From Asterionellopsis glacialis (lineage: Eukaryota > Bacillariophyta > Plagiogrammaphyceae > Rhaphoneidales > Asterionellopsidaceae): a DNA stretch of 63,649 nt. Every line of letters begins with the position of its first letter. Positions within the stretch are counted from its first letter, which is position 1. Below the pieces are notes generated by a model. The model worked only from the letters and a program-made list of their open reading frames with translations, was not told where the DNA came from and ran no database searches. Below are positions 9,933 to 20,176 of the stretch, one piece after another. A program made the position numbers and the translations under genes. The DNA lies in the NCBI GenBank assembly GCA_014885115.2, contig WKLE02002663.1, positions 1-63,649 of the forward strand, given 5' to 3'.

Positions 9933-11667
9933 ATGCAACGATACGATGTCAAGGAAAATATTGGAGACGGAACCTTTGGGAGAGTGTTCCGATGCATCAA
10001 CAAGTCGAATGGCAACGTAGTAAGTTTATGGATTCTATTTATCTTTCGATCGAAGTGAACAATCGTTCTGTCTCTGCAGTATACCATAAATCCAGTGGTA
10101 AAGTAGATGAAATCATTAGAAACTTTTATGTTTGTTTCGTATGTTGTCCTGGGGCACACCTGCACAAAAGCGAAGCCCCCCCTTTCTTAACACTTTCTTT
10201 TCTTCTCCATCATATCATGTTGTTCTTAAAATCTGATGTATATTTATTTTACCCGTTGCACAGGTTGCCATTAAAAAATTGAAACGAAAGTTTGCCTCAT
10301 GGGACGAAAGTATGAGCCTTCGTGAACTACAATGTCTCATGGCTATCTCGTGTTCCCATCCAAATATTATCAAGCTATACGAAGTTCTTAGAGAAGATGA
10401 TAGCTCACTTTATTTTGTATTTGAGCATATGAAAGATGGAAATCTGTACGAACTTATTTCAAAATGTGGACTCGCGAAAAGAAACCAACAAAAACAAAAC
10501 TGCTTAATTGGATCAAGCACAGTGAGTTCTTACCTAACAAACGACAAGGTGCAATCGATCGCATATCAAATATTATCTGGTTTGTCACATTTACATAAAT
10601 GTGGATACATCCATCGAGATATGAAGGTAAGAAACAGCCGTTTGGGTATATACAGTATTATGAGTTGTACTGTACCAATTGCATCATATTAGATCCTTTT
10701 TATCTTACTCTACGCTCATTTGTTCTTCCAGCCAGAAAACATTTTACTTTCTGGAGGCGTTTGCAAGCTAGCTGATTTCGGACTAGCCAAACTTACTTCC
10801 GCACGAGGGACTTTCACACACTATGTTTCAACTCGGTGGTACCGTGCTCCAGAAATTTTGATTAAGTCTTCTAAATATGGACCCTCGATTGATTTGTTTG
10901 CAGTAGGATGTATTATCTCAGAAACCTTCACACTTCTACCATTATTTCCCGGAAAAAATGAAATAGATCAAATCCATAAACTTCTTCAAGTTTTGGGACC
11001 ACCACCACTCGATCTATGGCCAGAGGGTTTAGAACTTTTTCAGAAGAACAACATACCCATTCCTGCTACCTACCATACGTCGTCCTCTGTCACTACCCCA
11101 TCTTGTTTGCAATCTCAGCACCCAGGACTTGAAAGGCTTATTCCAAAAGCACCATTAGAAGCTCAAAAGTTGATTCAAGATCTACTTCATTACAACCCGA
11201 AGATGCGACCAACTGCTTGTTCAGCTCTGAAACATGAATATTTTTTAAACATTACGTCGAGGAGTTCAAAACAGACCAAGTTAACACCCGGTGGACATTG
11301 TAAGAACAGCAAGGTCAATGCACGAAAACCAAATACTGCCCAACCAGTCAGCGTCTCTCCTCATTCTGAAATGGACAAGAAATATACAGAATCAACGAGT
11401 GCTCGTGAAGCTTATCTCATTCATAGCGCTGCTACTGTACAAAATCACAACAATTCCAGTAACTTAGGGGGGAGAACCAACAAACATCTTGTACAGGATT
11501 CACCGACTCAAAGTTGCTTCACGAAGAAAGATGCCGATGAAGTGCCAGTTATACACGTACCGGTAGGCAGCGACAGAAGTAAATCTCAACGTCTTTTCCA
11601 ACCAAAACTTACAAGCAATCCTTACTTGAGGAAACGGGTACATGTACCATCAGAGGATAGAATGTAG
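9933..11667 (+). CDS. MAK/ICK/MOK (RCK)-type protein kinase, three exons
   Basis: Three exons are joined: 9933-10019, 10264-10626 and 10732-11667. The introns are 10020-10263 (GTAAGT...CAG) and 10627-10731 (GTAAG...CAG). The product is 461 residues. Exon 1 supplies the glycine loop GDGTFGRV, exon 2 the VAIKKLK lysine and HRDMK, and exon 3 PENILL, the DFG (ADFGLA) and the activation loop with the THY dual-phosphorylation motif before VSTRWYRAPE. The TxY motif plus that sequence is diagnostic of the RCK subgroup of CMGC kinases (MAK, ICK, MOK, yeast Ime2). The kinase domain ends near residue 330 and is followed by a basic, Ser/Asn-rich tail with no domain. Family members regulate cilium length or meiosis; the role in a diatom is open. 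It is divergent from the GT41 gene. Confidence 0.9.
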
Positions 11668-11997
11668 TCAAAATATTAATACAGTGGAGTAGCTCACTCC
11701 AAATACTTTATGGATATACATGGGTGTAAAATATTAAAAGCAAACGTTATTTAAATCGATGCTTGGAGAAAGTGAAGAAGCTAATTTTTCAATACATTCC
11801 AGGAGCATATTGAAATTATTACCTCGCAAATAAGTACCAGGTAGGCAATTGACAAGTACAGTTTGTTTTATGTTGACAACTATTGTTACGCTGTTATTTT
11901 TCTTTCATCGATTTAATGTATAAATGCAAGCGGAACACTACAACTTATGTTATCACCTCGTATGGTCTCAAACTCGATCCTTTCTTACATTTTTCCA
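11668..11997. other. intergenic, tail-to-tail
   Basis: This is a 330-base AT-rich spacer between the kinase gene (+) and the frameshifted START gene (-), probably 3' UTRs. It contains one TACCAGGTA motif near 11838. Nothing else is visible. Confidence 0.4.
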
Positions 11998-12796
11998 TCA
12001 GTTGACATACTCCACAAGTCCCTTGACGGAGTCTAACGCAGTCTTTGGACCAACTGCATTCTGGATCCATTTAGGAATTGAACCACCGGTGTCACCGCTA
12101 AAAACATACCTAATCGTTGTACCAATAATTGTTTTGTTCTCAGCATTATCATAAACAGGCTTGACCCAATATGCACATAGGAACGTTCTTGCAAGTTTGA
12201 ATTCTTTTTTTTCTTTTGCTGCCAAATAATTTTGCAAAAGATCTTTGTTGCCTTCTTCGGAAAAGATCAATATATGTTCATTTTTATCTTCGCCCCTATT
12301 AAACGTTGGATATTTTCAATGCACCATAATTCGATTTTTGAGGGGGAAGGAAATTTCAAAATACTCTTGACACCTTCTCTAGAGTTATTGTCGTCGTTTT
12401 CAAGGTGGCAAACAGCCTGCGCCATCGAATTAACTTTGGGAAAGGAATCGTTAAAGTTTGTCACGAAATCTTTGAAGTCATCCGAGTGTTTTCCCACCAG
12501 TTTAGCTTCTCCTATGGTTACCATATTGTCACCTTCGAATTTGGTTCGTACCTGAATACCCTCACGTGGACGTGAAATTGAAATAGGCAAAGTCGAAGTG
12601 GAATCAAAAAGATCCATCAACTTTTTTTTAGAGCTTCCGCGTCATTGAAATGCGTTGAAGGAGCGAAACCTCCTCTAAACTCGTCTATCAGTGCATGCTG
12701 GACGGAACGGATAGGCATTGCAAAAGTACATAAAAGAAATAATGCGGTCAAAGACATTGTGAGAATCTGTAGATTAACAGTGCGATGGTGAAGCAT
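11998..12796 (-). pseudogene. START-domain lipid-binding protein gene with two frame breaks
   Basis: Three minus-strand frames line up as one protein. The first starts at 12796 (or 12757) with a hydrophobic leader containing LTALFLLCTFAMP, and runs to an 8-base A run (T run at 12622-12629), where it meets a stop. The second covers 12620-12267. The third covers 12270-11998. The breaks look like a one-base change in the homopolymer and a two-base TA change near 12270. The last part contains VFSGDTGGSIPKWIQNAVG, typical of the C-terminal helix region of START domains, which bind lipids in a hydrophobic pocket. The leader suggests secretion or ER entry. Either the gene is decaying, or both breaks are sequence errors; two breaks, one of them in a homopolymer, leave this open. 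Confidence 0.6.
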
Positions 12797-13460
12797 GACA
12801 TTTGCAATTTATGCCCAAAGCCTGCTGATATTATTTTATCTGAACGAGTAGTGTGATACGAATCAATGCAATCCTGCACAGATCGGGCTTCTTTTTGTGA
12901 CATGTTGTTCACGGCTATGCGGAGATATTGGATTTTCTTCTGCTCTGGGTAATCTATTGGCTTTATGAATCAATTTTTTTCCAGATAGACGGACGTCATG
13001 TTGGAAAGTATGCTTCCACATAACATGAAGTATTATTATTATATTTATTGATATTTTTTTCGGACCCACACTCCTTTTCAAGCACCTCATAAGGTCGATC
13101 GTAGAATAGGAGTGATTTTGTCCTTTGGATAGTAAAAAGTAAGAGTAGTATAATAAATATTTACTCTCTACTCTAGAGAGAGAGAGAGTATTTTTATAAA
13201 ATAATTGATAACCCTTTTCTTTTCTACACAAAACTCACGTATGTAATGCTGAGAATAATGGGACGATTGGAAGTGATTCATTCGTGCACGAAAAATCTTG
13301 GCTGGGATCTTATCCGATTTTGAATTTCGCGATTCGCAATGTTCGTTTCGCGATTCGGAGTAGTATGTAACGGGAAGATACTCTCTAGGATCTAAACATA
13401 TCCAAGGAGAGATCGACCAACCTCAAACATATTATAGAAGCCTGACATCCGAACATCATC
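12797..13460. other. divergent intergenic region
   Basis: A 664-base AT-rich spacer separates the START gene (-) from the C2-hydrolase gene (+). A CTCTAGAG palindrome running into a GA tract lies at 13171-13190, about 280 bases before the hydrolase ATG. The minus frame 12863-13231 has no domain signal. Confidence 0.45.
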
Positions 13461-14861
13461 ATGACCAACAAGAATAAGGAAACGAAAGCATTCCTTGATG
13501 CAGAACAAACCAAGGTATTGGAAGTACAATGGGAATGGATAATTATCCAAGTTGTTTCCATCAAAAATTTACCAAAAGAATTCTTTGGAACTAACGATGC
13601 AGATCCGTATGTTCATGTGAAGGCACTTGGAAGTGAACCTGATATTGCGTTTGATAAACATTGCAATCAATACCGATTTCCCGTACGATGGAATGAAGCA
13701 TCACCTACGTGGGATCAAATGGGTATGGTGGCATATGTGAAAGGTTCAGCAGAAGAGATTAATTTTACTATTCGTGATAAGAACTACGTAACTTCCGATA
13801 AAACATTGCTATCGCAAAATGTTCCAATTCCAACATTGTCATCATCATCATTAGGTGATGACGAAGATTGGGAAGAAGTTGTCATTACAGAAGGAAAGAC
13901 TGAAATTATTGTTCGAATGTTCAGAGGTATTGAAGATGATAATCTAATCAATACTCCTCGAGATCATGAAGCTATGGGACTTACAGAACAAATCTTCGAT
14001 TTGTCTTCAGGAGATAAAGCAAGTTTAGTTTACAAAAAAGTCGATGGGAATAAAAAGGCAGTGTTTTACTTTCCGGGATACTTTGATAGTTTTGCACATC
14101 CACATATCCTTGATGCATTTTTATCTCGAGGATATGACTTTTATTCATTAGACCCGCACGGCTGTGGTAGGACAGGAAAGTATTTGGAAGATCCAAAGTT
14201 GGCACATTCTGTTTCTAACTTTAATGAGTACGAAGAGGACGTTGATAAGGCGTTGGATTTTGCTGGAGCAACTACAAACTATGAGAGTGTATTGGCATAT
14301 TGTCATAGTACTGGTGCACTTGTTCTGACGAATTATCACATGGTCAAATCGGGCGAAACTCCCTTTACGGGTTGTATCTTGAATGGGCCATTCCTCGATT
14401 GGGGTCATGTGGGTGGTAGTTTTAATGAATTTCTTTTGGAACATATGGGTATTCTAACAAAGTTTGACAGTGATAGGATTGTAAGGGAAGCAGATGGATT
14501 GGATAAATGGCAATTAATGTTATGGATCCTGTACCGATGGGATATATCTAACAGACCTCTTATTCAACTTCATTTGACGGGAAAGTTTGCTCATGCTGCA
14601 ACCATGGTGCAAAATAAATTGTTGAAACATACTAGCAAGGATCCACTTATGGGTGACATCCCAGCATTACTAATGTCATCATCTGGTGACGATACTATCG
14701 ATCATGATGAATCCGTAGAAAGGATGAGACTTGTCTTTTCCAATCCAGAAATTGTTGAATTTAAGCATAACAATCATGATGTAGCTCTATCCTTTACGAA
14801 ACAATTGAATGACGATGCTGTCAATACTCTCACAGAGTGGCTTGACACAAAGGCTCCGTAA
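13461..14861 (+). CDS. C2 domain-alpha/beta hydrolase fusion protein
   Basis: The protein has 466 residues and a single exon. Residues about 22-155 look like a C2 domain: a beta-rich segment with LPKEFFGTNDADPYVHV, whose Asp-rich loop would bind calcium and phospholipid. Residues about 180-460 are an alpha/beta hydrolase: strand plus oxyanion region VFYFPGYFD, a nucleophile elbow with Ser283 in CHSTG, an acid candidate Asp410 or Asp411 in SSGDDTID, and His439 in HNNHD. The elbow has Cys in place of the usual first Gly (G-x-S-x-G), which is tolerated in some lipases. Monoacylglycerol lipase-like activity delivered to membranes by C2 is a reasonable inference; the substrate is not known. No signal peptide is visible. 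The preceding ATG context (CATCATCATGACC) fits the start. Confidence 0.75.
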   Translation: MTNKNKETKAFLDAEQTKVLEVQWEWIIIQVVSIKNLPKEFFGTNDADPYVHVKALGSEPDIAFDKHCNQYRFPVRWNEASPTWDQMGMVAYVKGSAEEINFTIRDKNYVTSDKTLLSQNVPIPTLSSSSLGDDEDWEEVVITEGKTEIIVRMFRGIEDDNLINTPRDHEAMGLTEQIFDLSSGDKASLVYKKVDGNKKAVFYFPGYFDSFAHPHILDAFLSRGYDFYSLDPHGCGRTGKYLEDPKLAHSVSNFNEYEEDVDKALDFAGATTNYESVLAYCHSTGALVLTNYHMVKSGETPFTGCILNGPFLDWGHVGGSFNEFLLEHMGILTKFDSDRIVREADGLDKWQLMLWILYRWDISNRPLIQLHLTGKFAHAATMVQNKLLKHTSKDPLMGDIPALLMSSSGDDTIDHDESVERMRLVFSNPEIVEFKHNNHDVALSFTKQLNDDAVNTLTEWLDTKAP

Positions 14862-15032
14862 GAGAAATATAACGTTAAGAAAGTAGTAAATTCACTGTAA
14901 TTCACAATAAAATAATGTATTAAAATTTAAACTCCTACAATTTCAAAGGTAGAAACTCAAAGGCAGTTTATACATATTCTGCACAACTTTCTACCGGTAT
15001 GCATAACTACTCTTGTGTTCTTACTGTAACTA

Positions 15033-16457
15033 CTACTTGGCCGCAACCTTTACAATAACTTTCCCATGAGCATGACGAGATTCTTGTCGTCGAAAGGCTC
15101 TCCTCACACCATCAGTTGTAAAGGGGAAAATCTCATCAATGCATGCTTGAAGTTTCTCTTCCTTGGCCAATTGTAAGGTTCTCGTCATGACACCTCGATC
15201 CGAATCTAAACTCATCGCAAATGTATATGCCGGTAAGGTAGATCGTGACCAGGTTCTTGTTAGGAATGCTTTCCATAAGGGGTGAAACATAAATAAGGGT
15301 AGAGCCTCCCACATAGAGTGAATTTCGAAGGTTGGACCTGCAGGAACTAATGTTAAGAAGCGCCCACCCTCAGATGCTGGTTTAACAACCATCTTTTCAC
15401 CCCTTTCTGCTTGTTGAACCAATCTTTCCCATGCACCACCCACCAAATCAACGACAACGTCAAAAGGCTTATCTTGCCATTCTGCAACTGACCAAGGATC
15501 ATCTTTGGTATAATCCAAGGCTTCATGGCATAAAATAGGCGATTGTATAAGTCGATCTGTATCCTTGCCAATGCCCACGATATATTCCACTTGTTGGGTC
15601 GTACGTGCCAATTGACATACATGACTACCCACACCACCACCTGCACCATACACAAGGACGCGTTCACCTGGTTGAAGTCGATTTGCCAATGTTGTAGCAG
15701 GAGATGCACCAGCCAAAGCTGCAGCATCTTCCGATGATAGTGCTTCTTCTGAGACTTTGTCACATACATCTTGACGTACAAGTGCATATTCAGCTAATGC
15801 ATCTCGAGGAAATTCTGCAAATCGAGCAGCCACACGATCACCTACTTGAAAGTAACACGATTCCTTATCATTATCAGGTACTTCTACAACAATACCAGAA
15901 CAATCACCACCAGGAATGTAGGGAAGGGAGGGTGGTCCTTGCACTTCACGTGTTTTACCTGATAAGACACGACAATCACCTGGTGCTAATGATACTGATA
16001 ATGTTCGTAACACTAAATATTTATGTCGTACCTTGGAATCTAATTTTTTTAATCGAGGCACAGCCACACCATCTTGAACACTCAACATTTCATCAATGTC
16101 ACCATAATCTTTGCCTAATATACGACAATGGCATGACACACGAGAACACAGCAGACAAGGATTTTTGTTGAGGGTTATTCAAAGAGAGTGGCATTTAAAA
16201 GGTTTTCATGACATATTATCATTACACGTACCTTGAACAGCACGCATGGTAGATGGGAGAGATGATATTTTCGAAGATGATTCTTCAACGTTGTCGTCGG
16301 GCGATGTCATAATTTGGGTTCGCGATGTAGTAGTAGTGGCAATCGATGCTGCAAAGAAATTATTATAAATATTTTTTGTATTGGAATGAGGACTCAACAA
16401 TAATGTTTGACGCAAACAAAAGAAAGAACAAACGGCACCTTTTGAGAGCCAAACCAT
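15033..16457 (-). CDS. zinc-independent MDR oxidoreductase (quinone reductase-like), two exons
   Basis: The exons are 16457-16232 and 16114-15033. The intron at 16115-16231 (GTACGT...TTAG) joins MRAVQ to GKDYGDIDEML, the classic start of a medium-chain dehydrogenase. The joined product is 435 residues. Features: an N-terminal GroES-like fold with PYIPGGDCSGIVVEV and GDRVAARF, then the Rossmann NADP-binding motif VLVYGAGGGVGSHVCQLA and FDVVVDLVGG. No catalytic-zinc Cys/His set is seen, as in quinone oxidoreductases. The first 70 residues form a hydroxylated, basic extension that may be an organelle-targeting peptide. Alternative Mets (MTSPDDN or MRAVQ) would remove it, so localisation is unsure. 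It is tail-to-tail with the C2-hydrolase, 171 bases apart. Confidence 0.85.
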
Positions 16458-17090
16458 TTCCTACTCGAAACGCGAACTTCTTGCTTTCATACGGATCAAT
16501 TCTTTTTCAACGGTAAATATTCTTATGCATCTGTGCACCTCTTTCTGTGCGTGAGCTTATGCAAGGTGAAAAGTGAAAAGATATCTCGAAATCTGGTTCT
16601 CATTCGTGGGACTCAACACTCAACAGGTCATAATATCGAAATAGCGACCTTATCCGAATAGAGTTTAGGCTAATCGAACCTAAAGGTCGGGTTTTTAAAA
16701 TTAATTCCAGTAGAGATTCCCCATTCCATCCAACTGTTGGAAGAACAAAAGAAGAGTTATTAGCAAGATTGAAAATCTGAATAGGGACAATACGTACCGC
16801 TACATATCACGAACAAAACAAAGATGGGGTTAAGCCCTAATGTGTTCTGTTCAGTATGAAATTTATGCACCACGTGAACAAAATCTAAAAAAATGGCATG
16901 TGCAAACAATATAAATTTTCAAAGCGGTTTGTTTTCTTTACTAATTCATTAAAGATAAGTGCACAGAAGGTTCTGTTGCACTTGATTGTGCTTGTTGTGA
17001 AGCATTTTTCAGCAACAATATTGTCCCTTTTCACCAAACTTCAAGGAAAGAGATTGTTTTTTTTTCAGAATCCAACCAAACCTTACCACC
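16458..17090. other. intergenic region
   Basis: This 633-base AT-rich region lies upstream of the oxidoreductase gene. The plus frame at 16898-17209 is hydrophobic and phenylalanine-rich with no domain, and I treat it as chance. No repeat or RNA gene is recognised. Confidence 0.4.
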
Positions 17091-17699
17091 TCAGCCAACA
17101 TGATATCTTGTCGGGAAGTATCTACGAATTCCTTTACCCTCATTATAACACTTATCTGCTATTGCTTTCAAAGCTGGCATTGGTTTTGCCCTTTTCCTTT
17201 GTTGTTTAGCTTGTTCTCCCTCTCCCCTTTTCCTCTTGCTTTCCTTCCTTTGCTCTTCTTCTTCATAACCATCGTCATCAATTTCAGACAATGCGGTAGC
17301 AAGTTTATTAGCTAGTTTCATTTCCTTTAATCTAGCATCCTTTAACCCAGTGTGAGAAGAATCATCGAAAAGATGAGAATACCTATTGATGTTGGCATCA
17401 ATGTAGTTCAGTCTTCTCTTTGCCAATTTCTTCTCAGAGCCATCACCACTTACATCATTCATGATGTAACCAGTTATCACATTATATACTGTAGGATTTA
17501 AAAAATTTTGTTGATCTTGAGAAATTTCAACATTTAAGGAATCAGAAGGCTTTAGTTGTTCTTTTTCCCCAGATGAACGTTCAGCGGCATTTGTTAGATG
17601 ATGAAATAAATCTGCCTGGAGCTTGGGATCCTCACGATGTTCCTTGTAGTCATCTACCAGTTTGGAGGGGAGCAATTGTACTGATTTAGTTTCTTAAAT
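17091..17699 (-). pseudogene. lysine-rich nuclear-type protein fragment
   Basis: This is an open stretch of about 200 codons with no good ATG at its head; the first codon given by the frame is TTG and a TAA lies just upstream, next to an acceptor-like TTATTTAAG. It may therefore be the last exon of a larger gene or a truncated copy. The encoded part is acidic and helical, then has a bipartite basic cluster (KESKRKRGEGEQAKQQRKRAK), resembling a nuclear localisation signal, before the C-terminal YFPTRYHVG. I recognise no family. No matching upstream exon could be found within 500 bases. Confidence 0.35.
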
Positions 17700-18378
17700 A
17701 AACTCATTTTTTGGAAGATACACAAACAATGCTGATTGTCATTTTAGTGTGTTGCTTGTCTCTTCGACACTTGAACAACATGAAAACAACACAAGGAATA
17801 AGATGAATGTAGGTCGAACGCAGTGAGACAAAAATGGAGCGTCATTGCCGGTAGACTCAAAGTTACCCTTCTACTTTAACCCTGATAAATATAATAAAGT
17901 GCTCCACAATTTGAGATTTTATCTTGAACCACCGAAATACACATTTATTTGTTCTAAAAAGTTAGCTAGGACCTAGTTTCATATAGAGAGGTGTAATACG
18001 CCACTGCACTTTTTTGTTCTGCTGAAATTTTTCTGTTTTTGTATTGAGGTTAGAATTGGGTGTGGGATGATGACGGAAGACGGACATGTCAACCAGTTTA
18101 AACGTTTTGTTCATCTGAGTTATGATGACCGAGCAAGATGTATTCAAATTTGATTTCACCATGATTCGTGATCATCTCGTGGTCCTTTCAAGACTTTCTC
18201 TTCGGATGGAGTGTCTTCACCTTTCACATTGCTAGGCTAGCAGTGCATTTTGCCTACAAGGGGTGCATTCCGATTCCCACAACATGCAAACAAAATCAAA
18301 CCTATAATAGACGAATGACTATGACTAGCTATTTTATAGTTTGCTTTTTAAAAATAATACTGTATTCGTACTTTCCAA
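17700..18378. other. intergenic region
   Basis: This is 679 bases between the lysine-rich fragment and the cyclophilin gene, both on the minus strand. The small frames at 17962-18162 (-) and 18168-18392 (+) have no domain. Nothing else stands out. Confidence 0.4.
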
Positions 18379-19551
18379 CTACAGAGTTTTAACTGTAATA
18401 TCACGAACGCTTACTTTGACCAAGGGTGGTCCTGAGTTTTGTCCTGGAATGACACCTTTAATACCCTTGCGTGTAGGAAGTGATACAAGTCTTGCTAAAA
18501 ATGCCATGGATTCCTCATCCAACACTTGACCAATCACACGTCGCCCTTCACGATTATCCATGGCAGGGACTGACCCACCCGTAATTTCAAAGGTCGATGC
18601 AAATGCTTCATCTTCTGATTCTAATCCAGAACCACCATATCCTAATCCTTTACTGGGTATAGACACCAATCCAGCTACGGTATGTTTCCGAACATAAGGT
18701 TCATTGGCCAATTCATTATTCTTAGGTCTTGGTTGTGCTTGAAAGTTATCACCCGCCTTGGCCTTACCTTTCGATTTGGCATAGGCAGCAGCTTGCGATG
18801 GGATACCAAAATCTATACGTTCTCTGGGGACGATACCAGTGACTAATCCACCATTTTCTAACGATACAGGTGCAGACGAGATACCATATCCATCTTCAAA
18901 CATGAGACGACTTGTAGTAACAATACCGGACGAAACAAAGTCTACCATTTGTTGTACACTTAGTGGACAATCTTGTCCGTACAGTCCTAATCGCAGTACG
19001 CCTGAATCGGTACGACCAATCGATACAGATAATTCAATTTGATGAGTGATGGTATTGGTGAGTTCAGGTACAGGTTCACCCTGAGGTGGTGCATCCATTA
19101 ATTTCCCATCTAATCCACATCGTGGATCCGTTGGATCGCATCGGTCTTTGGCACCCCATTGCCATCCAACAGCACCGTCCCATTCACCAATTTCTAAGCA
19201 ATTACCAGCCTTTTGACATTCTAATTCAGCACCACCTACAGCACGTTCTACAGCCAATGCAGATTGCGAGGATGAAGTTGTTACTCCTGCTATCAAACCA
19301 ACAGTGGCACCGATTTTTTGTACAAAGTTACGACGAGATTGTTGTTCCTTCGTTAATCTCTCATTCTCAACAGGTGTATCTTCATTTTTTGCCATTGACC
19401 AAAGAGAAGAAGTAGAAGTCGTCGTTGCTGGTATGGAAGTGGCATATGTAAGTGGAGAGCACCATGCTGTTACAGATACAATATTATTATTTGTTGAAAC
19501 CAATAACAATAAAAATAAAAGGGTTCCGATAGTTGGAGAACGAATCATCAT
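18379..19551 (-). CDS. thylakoid-lumen cyclophilin-type peptidyl-prolyl isomerase
   Basis: The first ATG is at 19551 (MMIRSPTIG), giving 390 residues; the codon at 19578 that extends the frame is TTG. The N-terminus is tripartite. It has a hydrophobic signal peptide (LLFLLLLV) ending at VTA-WCSP, where the aromatic residue after the cut matches the diatom plastid code; then a hydroxylated transit region; then a twin-arginine lumen signal RRNFVQKIG with a hydrophobic stretch ending SALA. The mature part has cyclophilin-fold segments: LGLYGQDCPLSVQQMVDFV, HTVAGLVSIP, STFEIT and VIGQVLD. Usual active-site residues are not all obvious, so it may act as a chaperone or assembly factor for photosynthetic complexes, as lumenal cyclophilins do, rather than as a strong isomerase. 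It is head-to-head with the ERI1-like gene. Confidence 0.85.
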   Translation of the reverse strand: MMIRSPTIGTLLFLLLLVSTNNNIVSVTAWCSPLTYATSIPATTTSTSSLWSMAKNEDTPVENERLTKEQQSRRNFVQKIGATVGLIAGVTTSSSQSALAVERAVGGAELECQKAGNCLEIGEWDGAVGWQWGAKDRCDPTDPRCGLDGKLMDAPPQGEPVPELTNTITHQIELSVSIGRTDSGVLRLGLYGQDCPLSVQQMVDFVSSGIVTTSRLMFEDGYGISSAPVSLENGGLVTGIVPRERIDFGIPSQAAAYAKSKGKAKAGDNFQAQPRPKNNELANEPYVRKHTVAGLVSIPSKGLGYGGSGLESEDEAFASTFEITGGSVPAMDNREGRRVIGQVLDEESMAFLARLVSLPTRKGIKGVIPGQNSGPPLVKVSVRDITVKTL

Positions 19552-20176
19552 GATGTTGTGATAGCCTTGCTTTGTCAAAATCGCGGCTTTGATTGGACCG
19601 AGTAGAGGTTATCTCGAGGTCTCTCGATATGTATGCCACCAAATTCCAGGGAGATTAAAAGAAACAGGAGATATGGAGGACGATATTGATATGTGGGAGG
19701 AAAGAGTTGCGAGAGCGGTGGATTCTAGAGAGACTAGTCTACGAAGTCTCTTGTGAGAAAAAGTGTACAGTAGTGAGAAAAACCGACATCACGGCATTTG
19801 TGACGTCTTGGAAGACACACCCACAAGTTGAAATCTCAAATCCAAATCCTTTCTCGCTTTTCTCTCTCTGCCGATCTTTTTTGTTGTGTTCCTTCGCGCT
19901 TCTTCGCAGCTGTGCGCACCCCCCAAAAGATCTCAGCGTCCGTCCATCACCACAAACTCAAAGAGTCACAGAGAACAAAGATCCTGAGGCGAACTCTGGA
20001 GAGTGTTTGGAATATCCCATCAGATTTTTATTTTTATTTGGTCTTTTGGGCTGGAGTGAGAGAAGCGTCAAACTTGCCACCACAAACACACCGACAATGA
20101 TGCTCCTGCCGATAAACGGATCATCACCAAAAAGACAGTTTGTTGACAGGTGCATTTGATTCTCCACTTTTTTAAA
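19552..20176. other. divergent promoter region
   Basis: This 625-base spacer is shared by the cyclophilin gene (-) and the exonuclease gene (+). A TTCTAGAGAGAC motif lies near 19723. The plus frame 19686-20159 starts with TTG and reads through what is probably 5' UTR. I see no independent gene. Confidence 0.45.

Noticed and set aside
12863..13231. 122-codon minus frame
   Set aside because: Low-complexity AT-driven composition in the divergent promoter region, with no recognisable motif.
19686..20159. 157-codon plus-strand frame before the exonuclease gene
   Set aside because: It begins with TTG, has no domain, and lies in the shared promoter/5' UTR between two divergent genes.
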